Source: an uncultured Solobacterium sp.
GTDB lineage: Bacteria > Bacillota_I > Bacilli_A > Erysipelotrichales > Erysipelotrichaceae
Direction: 5' to 3'
Assembly: GCA_900546285.1 (NCBI GenBank)
Contig: URCJ01000004.1
Span: 5,355-69,354, forward strand
DNA: 64,000 nt
Shown: positions 1 through 7,910 of the stretch, piece by piece
Layout: each line of letters opens with the position of its first letter
How positions within the stretch are numbered: the stretch's first letter is position 1
Program-made: the position numbers and the translations under genes
The notes under the pieces: model-generated
What the model saw: only the letters and a program-made list of their open reading frames with translations
What the model was told of the DNA's origin: nothing
Database searches by the model: none

Positions 1-1092
1 CTTAACAACAAAATCCTTAGTACATAAAGTATCACAAGTCTCTGTTTGAGATAACTTAGTAAGCGCAACAATATCACCACAGTACGCCTTATCAACAGTT
101 TGTTGTTTCTTACCACACATCACATATAAAGCACCTGCTTTTTCACTTACATCTTTATTCGCATTATATAAAGGAGTAGATAATGACAAAGAACCAGACA
201 TAATCTTCAAATAAGAAATCTTGCCAACAAATGGGTCAACCACAGTCTTAAATACTCTACCAGTAAATGGAGCATCATCCTTAGTCTCTACGGTTTTACC
301 ATCAACCTCGATAGTACCCTTTTCACAATGAACTGGTGCAAAGTTGCAAATAAAGCTTAATACCTCACCAACACCATAACCAGAAATAGCACAGCTACCT
401 AAAATTGGCTTAATTTCATTATTTCTTAAAGCTTGTTTCAAACCAAACTTCTTCTCTTCCTTAGTGAAAGTCTCACCCGCAAAGAACTTTTCCATCATCT
501 CATCATTAGCAGAAGCAACAACTTCCATGATTTCGTTATAATATGGATCATTTTCTTCGTAGATTGTATTTCTAACACCAATCATCTTATTGCCATCCAT
601 CTCAGGAATCAAGAAAGGAACAGCGCCTCTACCATAGACATCTGTTAAACTCTTAGCGATTTCTTCAAACTTAATACCCTCATCAGCATTATTGATTAAG
701 AAACAAATTGGAATACCAAGTTTAATAGCTAAGTTAGCAGCTTTTTCAGTACCTGATTGTTGTCCTTCTTTACCTGAAACGAAAATCAAAGCTAAGTCTG
801 CAACACTAGCACCAGATACCATATCACCTTCATAATCTAGATATCCTGGTGTATCAATAAAGTTAATCTTTCTACCCTTCCATTGAATAGGAGCGATAGA
901 TGAATAAACTGACAAACCTCTTTTAGCTTCTTCAGGATCATAGTCCATTGCCAAAGAACCATCAGAACTATTACCCATTCTATCGATTTCATTAGTTAAC
1001 AATAAAGCACTTTCAATGAAAGTAGACTTGCCACTACCAGCGTGACCTAATAACACAACATTACGAATGTCTTTTCCTTCATATTCAATCAT
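1..1092 (-). CDS. EF-G-like translational GTPase, 3' part outside the window
   Basis: The first 364 codons can be read from the ATG at 1092 down to base 1, where the gene leaves the window. The N-terminal G domain has a P-loop GHAGSGKST (about residues 16-24), a DTPGYLDYEGD G3 motif and a G4 motif written NNAD instead of NKxD; an EF-G/TetM-like domain II follows. The GHAGSGK form of the P-loop is typical of the paralogous EF-G-like group found in many Firmicutes, not of canonical FusA, so the role (ribosome-associated GTPase, exact function unknown) is inferred. The start codon is one base after the ankyrin gene's TAG stop, so the two are co-transcribed and probably translationally coupled. 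Confidence 0.88.
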   Translation of the reverse strand, partial: MIEYEGKDIRNVVLLGHAGSGKSTFIESALLLTNEIDRMGNSSDGSLAMDYDPEEAKRGLSVYSSIAPIQWKGRKINFIDTPGYLDYEGDMVSGASVADLALIFVSGKEGQQSGTEKAANLAIKLGIPICFLINNADEGIKFEEIAKSLTDVYGRGAVPFLIPEMDGNKMIGVRNTIYEENDPYYNEIMEVVASANDEMMEKFFAGETFTKEEKKFGLKQALRNNEIKPILGSCAISGYGVGEVLSFICNFAPVHCEKGTIEVDGKTVETKDDAPFTGRVFKTVVDPFVGKISYLKIMSGSLSLSTPLYNANKDVSEKAGALYVMCGKKQQTVDKAYCGDIVALTKLSQTETCDTLCTKDFVVK

Positions 1093-1093
1093 A

Positions 1094-1762
1094 CTAGATC
1101 ACACTCTCCAATTCTTGAGGTACACCGTTTCTGAAATAATCTCTACAAGTCTTACCATTAATATCCTTAGCTTCTTTATCAGCACCCTTATTAACTAAAT
1201 AAACAACTTCATCAACATTACCTTGGTAGCAAGCTCTCATAAGCGCGTTACAACCCTTATTATCTTGAGCATTCACATTAGCACCCTTATTTAGTAGTAA
1301 ATGAACAGTCTCCACCTTGCCAGCATTAATTGCGTCGATTAAAGCAGTTCTACCCTCTTCATCCTTAACCTCTAAATCAGCACCATTATCAATCAAATAT
1401 TCAACAACATCAGTTCTACCTTCATAACTAGCTCTGATTAATGCACTTCTTTGTTTATTATCTCTCGCATTAACATTAGCTCCAGCCTCAACTAGCATCT
1501 TAACGATAGCTAAATGGCCCTTCTTAGCAGCACCCATTAAAGCAGTCTTGTTTTCAACATCTCTACTTCTTACATCAGCACCCTTTTCAAGTAAGTAAGC
1601 AACCACATTATCATAACCTCTCTTACTTGCTCTAGCTAGTGCAGATCTGCCTTCAGTGTTAGTAGTCTCAACGTCAGCACCCTCTTCCACTAACTTCTTG
1701 ACTAAGTCTAAGTTTCCTTCCTTTACTGCAGCGTAGAAATTCTTGTTTAATTCTTGTGTCAT
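1094..1762 (-). CDS. Ankyrin-repeat protein
   Basis: This 222-aa protein is built almost wholly of about six ankyrin repeats, each with a recognisable GRSALARAS- or NKTALMGAA-type helix and a VEYLIDNGADLE-type second helix. There is no signal peptide or membrane segment, so it should be a cytosolic protein-binding scaffold. An AAAAGGAGG Shine-Dalgarno site lies just before the ATG at 1762. The gene is followed directly by the EF-G-like GTPase and preceded by a short leader containing a uORF and a terminator-like hairpin, which suggests that both genes are controlled by premature termination. The partner protein is unknown; the neighbouring GTPase is a candidate. Confidence 0.9.
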   Translation of the reverse strand: MTQELNKNFYAAVKEGNLDLVKKLVEEGADVETTNTEGRSALARASKRGYDNVVAYLLEKGADVRSRDVENKTALMGAAKKGHLAIVKMLVEAGANVNARDNKQRSALIRASYEGRTDVVEYLIDNGADLEVKDEEGRTALIDAINAGKVETVHLLLNKGANVNAQDNKGCNALMRACYQGNVDEVVYLVNKGADKEAKDINGKTCRDYFRNGVPQELESVI

Positions 1763-1782
1763 TGTTTTATCCTCCTTTTGAT

Positions 1783-1811
1783 AAAAAAAGTGAACGCAAG
1801 CGCACGTTCAC
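1783..1811 (-). terminator. Terminator-like hairpin in the ankyrin/EF-G leader
   Basis: On the minus strand GTGAACG and CGTTCAC (1811-1805 and 1796-1790) form a 7-bp stem followed by seven T residues (1789-1783). It sits between the leader ORF and the ankyrin Shine-Dalgarno site, so it would stop the transcript before the structural genes unless antitermination occurs. A second small hairpin (GGGG/CCCC arms, 1845-1858) lies upstream within the leader ORF. No alternative antiterminator pairing was obvious by eye. Confidence 0.65.
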
Positions 1812-1900
1812 TATAAAGAATTAATTTTACACAATACAACACCTGGGGCACTTACCCCAACTACTTTATTTAGTCCTTTTATTGCATTGTATACTTTCAT
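1811..1900 (-). CDS. Short leader ORF (29 codons) upstream of the ankyrin gene
   Basis: An ATG at 1900, with a weak AAGGT site a few bases upstream and a good promoter further up, opens a 29-codon frame. Its product is Val- and Lys-rich. The TAG stop overlaps the first base pair of the terminator-like stem, so a ribosome finishing this peptide would physically cover the hairpin. No run of one regulatory codon is present. Whether it is translated is inferred from position only. Confidence 0.45.
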   Translation of the reverse strand: MKVYNAIKGLNKVVGVSAPGVVLCKINSL

Positions 1901-1919
1901 AATCTTTTACCTTGATTTC

Positions 1920-1948
1920 ATTATAAGAAGTAAAAATCATAACTACAA
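1920..1948 (-). promoter_or_regulatory. Promoter for the ankyrin/EF-G leader
   Basis: On the minus strand TTGTAG (1948-1943) is separated by 17 bp from a perfect TATAAT (1925-1920). Transcription would begin near 1912, giving a leader of about 150 nt before the ankyrin start codon, long enough to hold the uORF and two hairpins. Confidence 0.6.
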
Positions 1949-2008
1949 GGATATTTCTTAAAATACTTTTCAAAAAATGTAACCGTTTTCATTTTTGACA
2001 AAAGAAAT

Positions 2009-2035
2009 TAAAAATCTCTAGACAAACTAGAGATT
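2009..2035 (-). terminator. Intrinsic terminator after the DUF5684-like gene
   Basis: A 9-bp stem (AATCTCTAG at 2013-2021 pairing with CTAGAGATT at 2027-2035) with a 5-nt loop is followed on the minus strand by a short T-run. It lies directly after the stop of the gene that ends at 2042. Confidence 0.75.
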
Positions 2036-2041
2036 ATATGA

Positions 2042-2500
2042 TTACATTTGTGGACCTAAATACTCACTATCGCCCAAACCCAAAATCATAATAAAGATTG
2101 GTTGGAAAAACAATAGGCCTAAACCAAAGGCTGTACCCTTGCCATATGCTCTTGCAAGTTTATTAGTAAATACAAGTTCAATACCAAACACGATAATTCC
2201 ACACAATATCGCAAAGAAACTCTTTCTACCAGTTTCATCATTTGGTTTATTAAAGAAATTCAAAATGAAATAAGCCCAGAAAGCATATTGATCCCATGCC
2301 ATCTTAAACAATTGATACTCGTTAAACAAAGGAATAAAAGCCCACCATCCTGGCTTATTAGCCTTAGTAAACATCATGTATGAACCAATCGCATATAAAA
2401 CATAATATAGAAGGCCAATCACAAGAACAGTTGCTGTGCTGACAACCAAACCTAAGGCACCAAGTAATGCATACATAATCAAAATATAGATAAATAACAT
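2042..2500 (-). CDS. DUF5684-like multi-pass membrane protein
   Basis: This 152-aa protein has two N-terminal hydrophobic segments, then a conserved soluble-looking core KPGWWAFIPLFNEYQLFKMAW, and further membrane segments ending in GDSEYLGPQM. The KPGWWAfIPlfN...GxG...LGxGDxeYxGP pattern is characteristic of the DUF5684 family, whose function is unknown. Translation starts at ATG 2500 behind a GGGAGGT Shine-Dalgarno site, with TATAAT at 2528-2523 in the end of the upstream gene. It is a single-gene transcript ending in its own terminator. Confidence 0.75.
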   Translation of the reverse strand: MLFIYILIMYALLGALGLVVSTATVLVIGLLYYVLYAIGSYMMFTKANKPGWWAFIPLFNEYQLFKMAWDQYAFWAYFILNFFNKPNDETGRKSFFAILCGIIVFGIELVFTNKLARAYGKGTAFGLGLLFFQPIFIMILGLGDSEYLGPQM

Positions 2501-2530
2501 AAGTATTACCTCCCTAAAAAATATTATATA

Positions 2531-3190
2531 CTAATAAATTTCCTTAATTAAAGTATTATACTCAGGCATATGTAAGCTTAAAATCTCATGAAACCTCTTA
2601 GAATGATTAGGAATAATAAAATGTAACATTTCATGCCACAAAACAGCCTCTAAATACTTATCATCAAAATGAATAAGCTTCTCATTAATAGTAATCAAAT
2701 TCTTCTTAGGATAATTAATTCCCCAAGCTGACTTCAATATTCTAAATTTATAATTAGGATTTAAACGATAACCATAATCATTAATAATATCTAAATACTT
2801 GCCTTCTTTTTCCTTAATTAAAGACAGCAACTTCTTAGAACCCTCTTTATAAAAAGTCTTTAAAACATCTTCCATATCACTCTTACTAGAATAAATAGTA
2901 AGTTCATCACCATTAATACTAACCCTACTTCTACCCTGTACAACATTTAAATGATATTTCTTACCAAGATAATAGATATGATCATCGACTACAAGTTTCG
3001 AGTCTGACTTCTTCTCAACAACCTTAAGAATCCATTCTTCCTTATTCTTAATAAACTTTAACACATCATCATTAGACACCCATTTAGGGCATGTAACTTC
3101 TAACACTTCGTTTCTTATCCTAAGATAAATATTCTTCATATTCTTACGAGTTACTTTTAACTCAAAATATCTTTCACCAACTTTAACCAT
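2531..3190 (-). CDS. YgjP-like (WLM/DUF45) zinc metallopeptidase
   Basis: The 219-aa protein starts with the typical beta-rich YgjP region (RKNMKNIYLRI..., EVLEVTCP) and ends with WHEMLHFIIPNHSKRFHEIL, which holds the HExxH zinc motif plus the downstream NHSxxF histidine. This is the DUF45/SprT-like cytosolic metallopeptidase family; its substrate is unknown. I chose ATG 3190 over an in-frame ATG at 3244, because the longer form would overlap the divergent gene at 3220 and adds no family sequence. The chosen start has TATTAT six bases upstream and no Shine-Dalgarno site, so it is probably leaderless. Confidence 0.82.
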   Translation of the reverse strand: MVKVGERYFELKVTRKNMKNIYLRIRNEVLEVTCPKWVSNDDVLKFIKNKEEWILKVVEKKSDSKLVVDDHIYYLGKKYHLNVVQGRSRVSINGDELTIYSSKSDMEDVLKTFYKEGSKKLLSLIKEKEGKYLDIINDYGYRLNPNYKFRILKSAWGINYPKKNLITINEKLIHFDDKYLEAVLWHEMLHFIIPNHSKRFHEILSLHMPEYNTLIKEIY

Positions 3191-3219
3191 ATATCTATAA
3201 TAGTATAAGAGGTGCGAAT

Positions 3220-4146
3220 ATGAACATAAGTCTTTTAGAACCAATCGGAATAAGTGAACAAGAAATAGAAAAATTAAGTAAACCCCTTATTGAAATGGGA
3301 CACAACTTCACTTACTACAACACAAAAACAACAGATATAAATGAACTAATCAAACGAAGCAAGGATCAAGATATTGTAATGATTGCCAACAATCCTTATC
3401 CTAAAGAAGTTATCCTACAAGCTAACAAATTAAAACTAATTTCGGTGGCTTTTGCAGGTATCGATCATGTAGATTTAAAGGCTTGTAAAGAAAGAAACAT
3501 CGAAGTTTTAAACTGTCCTAACTATTCTAATGTTGCGGTTAGTGAACTAGTAATCGGTTTAACACTAAATCTATTAAGAAAGATCAATGAAGCTGACTTG
3601 GCAACTAGAAATTGCCAAACAAACGCTTCTTTAATTGGCGAAGAACTAGAAAACAAGACAGTAGGAATTATAGGTTTAGGTAAGATTGGAAATAAAACAG
3701 CTAATCTTTTTAACGCCTTTGGCTGTAATGTTTTAGGCTACCAAAGAAGCACTATTAATAATCCTAATGTTACTCAAGTAACAATAGATGAACTATTAGC
3801 ACAAAGTGATATCATCTCTTTACATATCCCAAGTAATGAAGAAACATATCATTTTATCGATGATGAAAAGATCAATAAGATGAAAAGAAATGCTATCTTA
3901 ATTAACTGTGCAAGAGGTGCTGTAGTCGATAATATAGCCTTAGCTAAAGCCTTAAATGAAGAAAGAATAAAAGGAGCTGGTATTGATGTATTCGACTATG
4001 AACCACCTTTAAATGCTGATTATCCATTATTAAATGCCAAGAACACAATCCTTACGCCTCATGTAGCCTACTATACTAAGGAAGCTATGATTAAAAGAGC
4101 TAATATTGAATTTAATAATGTGATCAATTATCTAAAGAAACAATAG
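3220..4146 (+). CDS. D-2-hydroxyacid dehydrogenase, NAD-dependent
   Basis: At 308 aa this has the usual length and layout of the D-isomer 2-hydroxyacid dehydrogenase family. The Rossmann motif GLGKIG is at 152-157. The catalytic residues appear as Arg232 (NCARGAVVD), Glu261 (DYEPP) and His281 (LTPHVAY). It reduces or oxidises a 2-keto/2-hydroxy acid pair with NAD(P)H; the specific substrate (hydroxyisocaproate, lactate or glyoxylate type) cannot be read from the sequence. An AGAGGTG Shine-Dalgarno site precedes ATG 3220 and TATAAT lies at 3196-3201. It is transcribed alone. Confidence 0.9.
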   Translation: MNISLLEPIGISEQEIEKLSKPLIEMGHNFTYYNTKTTDINELIKRSKDQDIVMIANNPYPKEVILQANKLKLISVAFAGIDHVDLKACKERNIEVLNCPNYSNVAVSELVIGLTLNLLRKINEADLATRNCQTNASLIGEELENKTVGIIGLGKIGNKTANLFNAFGCNVLGYQRSTINNPNVTQVTIDELLAQSDIISLHIPSNEETYHFIDDEKINKMKRNAILINCARGAVVDNIALAKALNEERIKGAGIDVFDYEPPLNADYPLLNAKNTILTPHVAYYTKEAMIKRANIEFNNVINYLKKQ

Positions 4147-4154
4147 AAATTAAA

Positions 4155-4191
4155 AGAGAGTCCCATCAATTTGGAACTCTCTATATTTTTA
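4155..4191 (+). terminator. Intrinsic terminator after the dehydrogenase gene
   Basis: AGAGAGT (4155-4161) pairs with ACTCTCT (4176-4182), and a T-rich run ATATTTTTAA follows. It closes the plus-strand dehydrogenase transcript just before the convergent tRNA-His. Confidence 0.75.
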
Positions 4192-4197
4192 ATCATA

Positions 4198-4275
4198 TGG
4201 GGCGATTGATGGGACTCGAACCCACGAATGCCAGAGCCACAATCTGGTGTGTTAACCAACTTCACCACAACCGCC
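4198..4275 (-). tRNA. tRNA-His (anticodon GTG)
   Basis: Read on the minus strand the sequence folds as a full cloverleaf. The acceptor stem GCGGTTG/CAATCGC is preceded by the extra G-1 that marks tRNA-His and faces C73, with an encoded CCA (complement of 4198-4200). The anticodon loop TTGTGGC presents GTG, and the T arm carries GGTTCGAGTCC. No tRNA cluster surrounds it. Confidence 0.97.
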
Positions 4276-4347
4276 ACATGCTCATTTATAATACACTTTT
4301 ATAATACAAATGTAAATAGGAAATTGCACAAAAGCTCAACACCCAAT

Positions 4348-4376
4348 ACAAAAGCCTAACCATTATAGTTAGACTT
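4348..4376 (-). terminator. Probable terminator of the cysteine operon
   Basis: GTTAGACTT (4376-4368 region) pairs with AAGCCTAAC (4352-4360) through one G-U pair, and TTTT follows on the minus strand. The stem contains the stop codon of the last gene. The T-run is short, so termination may be partial. Confidence 0.5.
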
Positions 4377-5070
4377 CTGTATCAGATTTTGTATCCAAAT
4401 TCTTAGCCTTAGAATGTTTTAAACCAAAATAACCAATAGCAGAAGTAGTCAAAGCACCAACACAATCAATAATCAAATCATCCATCGTATCTCTTAAAGC
4501 CTCTCTACCAATCAAATTGGTACCATCCTCAAGTCTAAACTTTTGCATATTCAAATGTAAAATACCATCAAATGAGAACTCATATATTTCCCATAAGACA
4601 CCAATTGAAACCGCAAAACAGAAAGCGAACAACGCTACAAAGAAAGGAGATAACTTCAACTCTTCCTCATCAGCCGTCTTATTTAAAACGTTAACGATAT
4701 CAAAACCTAAAGAACCAAGCATACCCGCAGAGAAGGCGTGTAAGATTGTATCCCAATGTTCAAATCTATAATAGAAAGATCTAACCTCACCCAAGACAAT
4801 AGCTGCATATAAGAAAATCAAATATGCGATGATTGTATTAGTTGGAATAGTAATATTAAACTTCTTCTTGATGAAACTTGGAAGATTCATGGCAAAAATG
4901 CCAAGAATACACTGCAACAACATCAACACATAATCACTCTTTTGTCTAAATAATGTATCAACTTCCTCACTAGGTGCATAGACAATCATACAAATTGAAT
5001 AGATGATTGAAAGAATAAAGCCTAATAAGACAAAGTAGTAAAGATTCTTACCCTTCTTAATTTTCTTCAT
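4369..5070 (-). CDS. Multi-pass membrane protein resembling the YjdF/DUF2238 type
   Basis: The 233-aa protein has about six membrane segments. Conserved polar features sit at membrane edges: FEHWDTILHAFSAGMLG in the middle and VLWEIYEFSFD plus DTMDDLIIDCVGAL near the end. This HWDxxLH...WEixEf...Dxxxd pattern resembles YjdF/DUF2238-like and VanZ-adjacent membrane proteins of unknown function. It is the last gene of the cysK-cysE operon and overlaps the thioredoxin-like lipoprotein gene by 14 bp, so it is almost certainly co-expressed and under the cysteine leader. The family assignment is tentative. Confidence 0.75.
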   Translation of the reverse strand: MKKIKKGKNLYYFVLLGFILSIIYSICMIVYAPSEEVDTLFRQKSDYVLMLLQCILGIFAMNLPSFIKKKFNITIPTNTIIAYLIFLYAAIVLGEVRSFYYRFEHWDTILHAFSAGMLGSLGFDIVNVLNKTADEEELKLSPFFVALFAFCFAVSIGVLWEIYEFSFDGILHLNMQKFRLEDGTNLIGREALRDTMDDLIIDCVGALTTSAIGYFGLKHSKAKNLDTKSDTEV

Positions 5071-5665
5071 AAATTGAATAATACTCCTCTATATAATCCT
5101 CTAACTGATCCTTTTCTTCTTCAGTCATAGTACGTTTATCAGCATCGTGTCCATCAACAGTACCTACATGATAATAAACTATTTCACCTTTTCTTACAAA
5201 CATCAGCGTTGGAACATAGACTTTCTTATCCTCGCCCAAGAAATCATAAACATAATCATAAAAAGCTTTAAACTCAGGATAATTAAATTCACCATCATCA
5301 TTTGTATAACGATAATCATGATCTCTTTCACCATCTGGTCTAACATTAAAAGAATATGTCATATTTAATAATCTTTGATCATCCTCAACTACATCAGACA
5401 CAACAGGGCCAAGTTGTTTACACCAAGGACACTTATCAAAATACATATACAAGACAAAACTTTCCTTATTATCAATTTTCTTATAAAGCTCATCTAAAGT
5501 AATTTGATTCTTCGCAATCAAATAATCAACACTTGTATCATCATCACAATCCGAATCTAAACTACAGGCATTATTACCACCGCCCACATTATCATCATCT
5601 TCAACATCTTGTTTACAAGCAGTCAAACTAAACAACAATATTAGCACCAAAAATAACTTATTCAT
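5057..5665 (-). CDS. Thioredoxin-fold lipoprotein with a CPWC active site
   Basis: This 202-aa protein has a lipoprotein signal peptide with lipobox LTAC (Cys17), an acidic linker, and a thioredoxin-like domain with CPWC at 79-82. It should be anchored on the outer face of the membrane and act as an extracytoplasmic thiol oxidoreductase or reductase; direction and partner are not visible. The start at ATG 5665 has a strong AAAGGAGG site and overlaps the cysE stop (ATGA). Being embedded in the cysteine biosynthesis operon is notable, since it links extracellular thiol chemistry to cysteine supply. Confidence 0.88.
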   Translation of the reverse strand: MNKLFLVLILLFSLTACKQDVEDDDNVGGGNNACSLDSDCDDDTSVDYLIAKNQITLDELYKKIDNKESFVLYMYFDKCPWCKQLGPVVSDVVEDDQRLLNMTYSFNVRPDGERDHDYRYTNDDGEFNYPEFKAFYDYVYDFLGEDKKVYVPTLMFVRKGEIVYYHVGTVDGHDADKRTMTEEEKDQLEDYIEEYYSIYEEN

Positions 5666-6180
5666 CTTGCCTCCTTTATTCTAGCTGGAATACCAACCGC
5701 AACATGATTGTTTGGAACATCCTGCAAGACTATCGCATTAGCCCCAACCTTCACATTATCACCAAGTTCTATATTACCCAAGACCTTAGCACCAGCACCA
5801 ATCTCTACATTATTGCCAATTGTAGGATGACGCTTACCAACAGAATTACCCCTGCCTCCAAGTGTAACTCCATGATACATTTTAACATCATCTTTAATAA
5901 TTGTCGTTTCCCCAATTACCACACCCATTCCATGGTCTATAAACAAACCCCTACCAATAGTAGCTCCAGGATGAATTTCAATACCTGTAAAAAACCTAGT
6001 AATTTGTGAAATTAGTCTAGCTAAGAAGTATAGATGAAGATTATTCAAGAAATGTGCAATCCTATAAAAGAAGATGGCATGAATCGAAGGATACAACAAA
6101 ATTATTGAAAGTGTATTCCTTGCGGCAGGATCGCTTTTCTTAATATTCTCTACTTGCCTTTTTAAATCTCTAAAAATCAT
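5662..6180 (-). CDS. cysE: Serine O-acetyltransferase, short form
   Basis: The protein (172 aa from ATG 6180) has a short N-terminal helical region and a left-handed beta-helix of hexapeptide repeats. These include [21 protein letters not shown] and YHGVTLGG, whose histidines form the active site. It acetylates L-serine with acetyl-CoA to give O-acetylserine, the substrate of the adjacent CysK. It is shorter than E. coli CysE, as is usual in Firmicutes. A TTG at 6189 is possible, but the ATG sits one base after the cysK stop, which favours translational coupling. Confidence 0.92.
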   Translation of the reverse strand: MIFRDLKRQVENIKKSDPAARNTLSIILLYPSIHAIFFYRIAHFLNNLHLYFLARLISQITRFFTGIEIHPGATIGRGLFIDHGMGVVIGETTIIKDDVKMYHGVTLGGRGNSVGKRHPTIGNNVEIGAGAKVLGNIELGDNVKVGANAIVLQDVPNNHVAVGIPARIKEAR

Positions 6181-6181
6181 C

Positions 6182-7105
6182 TTAATCAAACAAATTTAGT
6201 GATAAATAACGATTACCGCCATCAGGTAAAATTACCACTATATTCTTACCCCTATTCTCTTCTTCCTTAGCTAATAAACTAGCCGCATATAAAGCCGCAC
6301 CACTTGATACACCCACAAAGATTCCCTCTAGCTTAGCTAAATTCTTTAACGTATCATAAGCCTCTTCAGTTTTAACCGTAACAACCCTATCATAAACATC
6401 CCTGTCCAATGTATCAGGCACAAAACCAGCACCAATACCCTGAAGCTTATGAGGACCACTTGTTCCCTTAGTCAATACTGGCGAATCAAAAGGTTCTACA
6501 CCAACTATCTCAACATTTTCATTTTGTTCCTTAAGATACTTACCAATACCAGTAATAGTGCCACCTGTTCCAATACCAGCCACCGTAATATCTACCTTAC
6601 CATCAGTGTCTTCATAAATCTCAGGACCTGTAGTCTTATAGTGAGCTAAAGGATTAGCACTATTTTCAAATTGACCTGCAATAATTGAATTAGCTATGCT
6701 TGCATGTAATTCATTAGCCTTATCAATAGCACCCTGCATACCCTTTTTGCCATCAGTCAAAATAACCTCAGCACCATAAGCCCTCATTAGATCAATTCTT
6801 TCCTTAGACATCGTATCAGGCAATGTTATGATCAAACGATAACCCTTATAAGCACAAATCATAGATAAACCAATACCTGTATTACCGCTTGTTGGTTCAA
6901 TAATCGTAGAACCCTTCTTTAATAAACCTCTTTCTTCATAATCTTCAATAATAGATAAAGCTACTCTATCTTTAATAGAACCTGCTGGATTTAAATATTC
7001 AAGTTTAGCGATAATATTAGCCTTAGCCCCTACTAATTCTTCATATTTCTTAAGTTCCACCAACGGTGTCTTACCGATTAATTCTGTAATATTTTGTTTA
7101 ATCAT
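6182..7105 (-). CDS. cysK: Cysteine synthase (O-acetylserine sulfhydrylase)
   Basis: This 307-aa fold-type II PLP enzyme makes L-cysteine from O-acetylserine and sulfide. The PLP lysine is Lys45 in NPAGSIKDR, and the PTSGNTGIG phosphate/asparagine loop, the [10 protein letters not shown] glycine loop and the C-terminal PDGGNRYLS are all intact. It starts at ATG 7105 behind TAGGAGG. It is the first structural gene of a four-gene operon (cysK, cysE, thioredoxin lipoprotein, membrane protein) and follows a leader with a Cys-codon run and two terminator-like hairpins, so its expression is probably set by the charging of tRNA-Cys. Confidence 0.95.
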   Translation of the reverse strand: MIKQNITELIGKTPLVELKKYEELVGAKANIIAKLEYLNPAGSIKDRVALSIIEDYEERGLLKKGSTIIEPTSGNTGIGLSMICAYKGYRLIITLPDTMSKERIDLMRAYGAEVILTDGKKGMQGAIDKANELHASIANSIIAGQFENSANPLAHYKTTGPEIYEDTDGKVDITVAGIGTGGTITGIGKYLKEQNENVEIVGVEPFDSPVLTKGTSGPHKLQGIGAGFVPDTLDRDVYDRVVTVKTEEAYDTLKNLAKLEGIFVGVSSGAALYAASLLAKEEENRGKNIVVILPDGGNRYLSLNLFD

Positions 7106-7123
7106 ACAAACCTCCTAATAAAC

Positions 7124-7151
7124 AAAAAGAGATCTTCTTATCGAAAATCCC
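7124..7151 (-). terminator. Second hairpin with T-run before cysK
   Basis: On the minus strand GGGATTTTC (7151-7143) pairs with GAAGATCTC (7137-7129) over nine base pairs with two G-U pairs, followed by TTTTT (7128-7124). It lies between the main attenuator and the cysK Shine-Dalgarno site, so the leader holds two tandem terminator-like structures. Confidence 0.55.
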
Positions 7152-7169
7152 TAATATAAAACATAAATT

Positions 7170-7237
7170 AAAAAAGTCGACAAGAAAATTGTTATATTTG
7201 CATATACTCCTTACAACAACAACAATTTCTAGTCAAC
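7170..7237 (-). promoter_or_regulatory. Cysteine attenuator (terminator overlapping the Cys-codon leader ORF)
   Basis: The 5' arm (7237-7221) and 3' arm (7193-7176) pair over about 16 positions with one mismatch and one bulge, then TTTTTT follows (7175-7170). The 5' arm lies inside the leader ORF, and the four TGT codons begin at its end (7224-7213). A ribosome stalled on the first Cys codons would cover the whole 5' arm and prevent the terminator; a ribosome that completes the peptide and leaves would let it form. This is the logic of amino-acid attenuation. It is read from sequence only. Confidence 0.7.
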
Positions 7238-7248
7238 ATATAATTCAT
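7192..7248 (-). CDS. Cysteine leader peptide (18 aa, four consecutive Cys codons)
   Basis: From ATG 7248 the frame reads MNYMLTRNCCCCKEYMQI and stops at TAA 7194-7192; an internal ATG at 7239 would give a 15-aa form. Four TGT codons in a row are very unlikely by chance in a peptide this short, and they sit in the terminator stem upstream of cysK. There is no Shine-Dalgarno site. Instead TATATT (7260-7255) lies exactly six bases before the ATG, matching the leaderless starts elsewhere in the window. A TTTACA (7285-7280) with a long 19-bp spacer could serve as -35. Confidence 0.72.
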   Translation of the reverse strand: MNYMLTRNCCCCKEYMQI

Positions 7249-7285
7249 GTAATTAATATAACACTATTTTTATAAAATGTGTAAA

Positions 7286-7876
7286 TTACTCTTCAGGACT
7301 AACCTTATCTAGTAAACCACTTTCTTTAAGTCTTGGATATAATGCCAAATAGATTAAAGACGCAATAATTATAGCCAATACCGCATTGACAAAAGTAGTC
7401 ACAAACTTCGCAAAAGCTAAATAAGTAATCGCCTTTTGAGCATTCTTTAAAATAATCAAATAATAAACATAAGAAAATAAAGGCTCACCAAGACAATTGA
7501 AAATCATACCGAAGGTACAAGATTTAAAGACAGCAACTCTTAAATCCTTACCACTTTTCTTATTAATCTTATAAACCCTATGGGCAAAATAACCAGTAAC
7601 TAAACCAATACCCATCTTCAAAACAAGAGTTTTAGGAGCTACTGCGATATAAACAGGATCTAAGATATCACCAATACCCATACCAATAGCTCCTGCAAGT
7701 CCTCCTGGTAAACCACCCAACAACAAAGCAGCTAGCACGCAGAAAGTATTTCCTAAATGGAAAGAAGTATAACCAACAGGAGTTGGAATCTTAATTTGTA
7801 GGAAGGTAAAAGCTACATAACATAAGGCCGCCATTAGACCAACCATTGATATTTTTAACACTGAATTCTTTTTCAT
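7286..7876 (-). CDS. ECF transporter S component, probably for a vitamin B6 compound
   Basis: The 196-aa protein has about six membrane segments and the substrate-binding signature of ECF S components (YTSFHLGNTFCVLAALLLGG, then GMGIGDILDP). It would work with a shared EcfA1A2T energy-coupling module encoded elsewhere. ATG 7876 fits the GAGGTG Shine-Dalgarno site best; ATG 7882 and GTG 7885 are closer alternatives. A divergent MocR-type regulator and shared operator repeats suggest pyridoxine or pyridoxal uptake, as in PdxU-like systems. The substrate is inferred from context only. Confidence 0.85.
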   Translation of the reverse strand: MKKNSVLKISMVGLMAALCYVAFTFLQIKIPTPVGYTSFHLGNTFCVLAALLLGGLPGGLAGAIGMGIGDILDPVYIAVAPKTLVLKMGIGLVTGYFAHRVYKINKKSGKDLRVAVFKSCTFGMIFNCLGEPLFSYVYYLIILKNAQKAITYLAFAKFVTTFVNAVLAIIIASLIYLALYPRLKESGLLDKVSPEE

Positions 7877-7910
7877 AATCATCACCTCAATAGGAAGTAT
7901 ATAATAGTGT

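Noticed and set aside
7106..7285. T-box or S-box riboswitch upstream of cysK
   Set aside because: The leader is too short and has no T-box AGGGTGGNACCGCG sequence or S-box core; the Cys-codon ORF explains the hairpins better.
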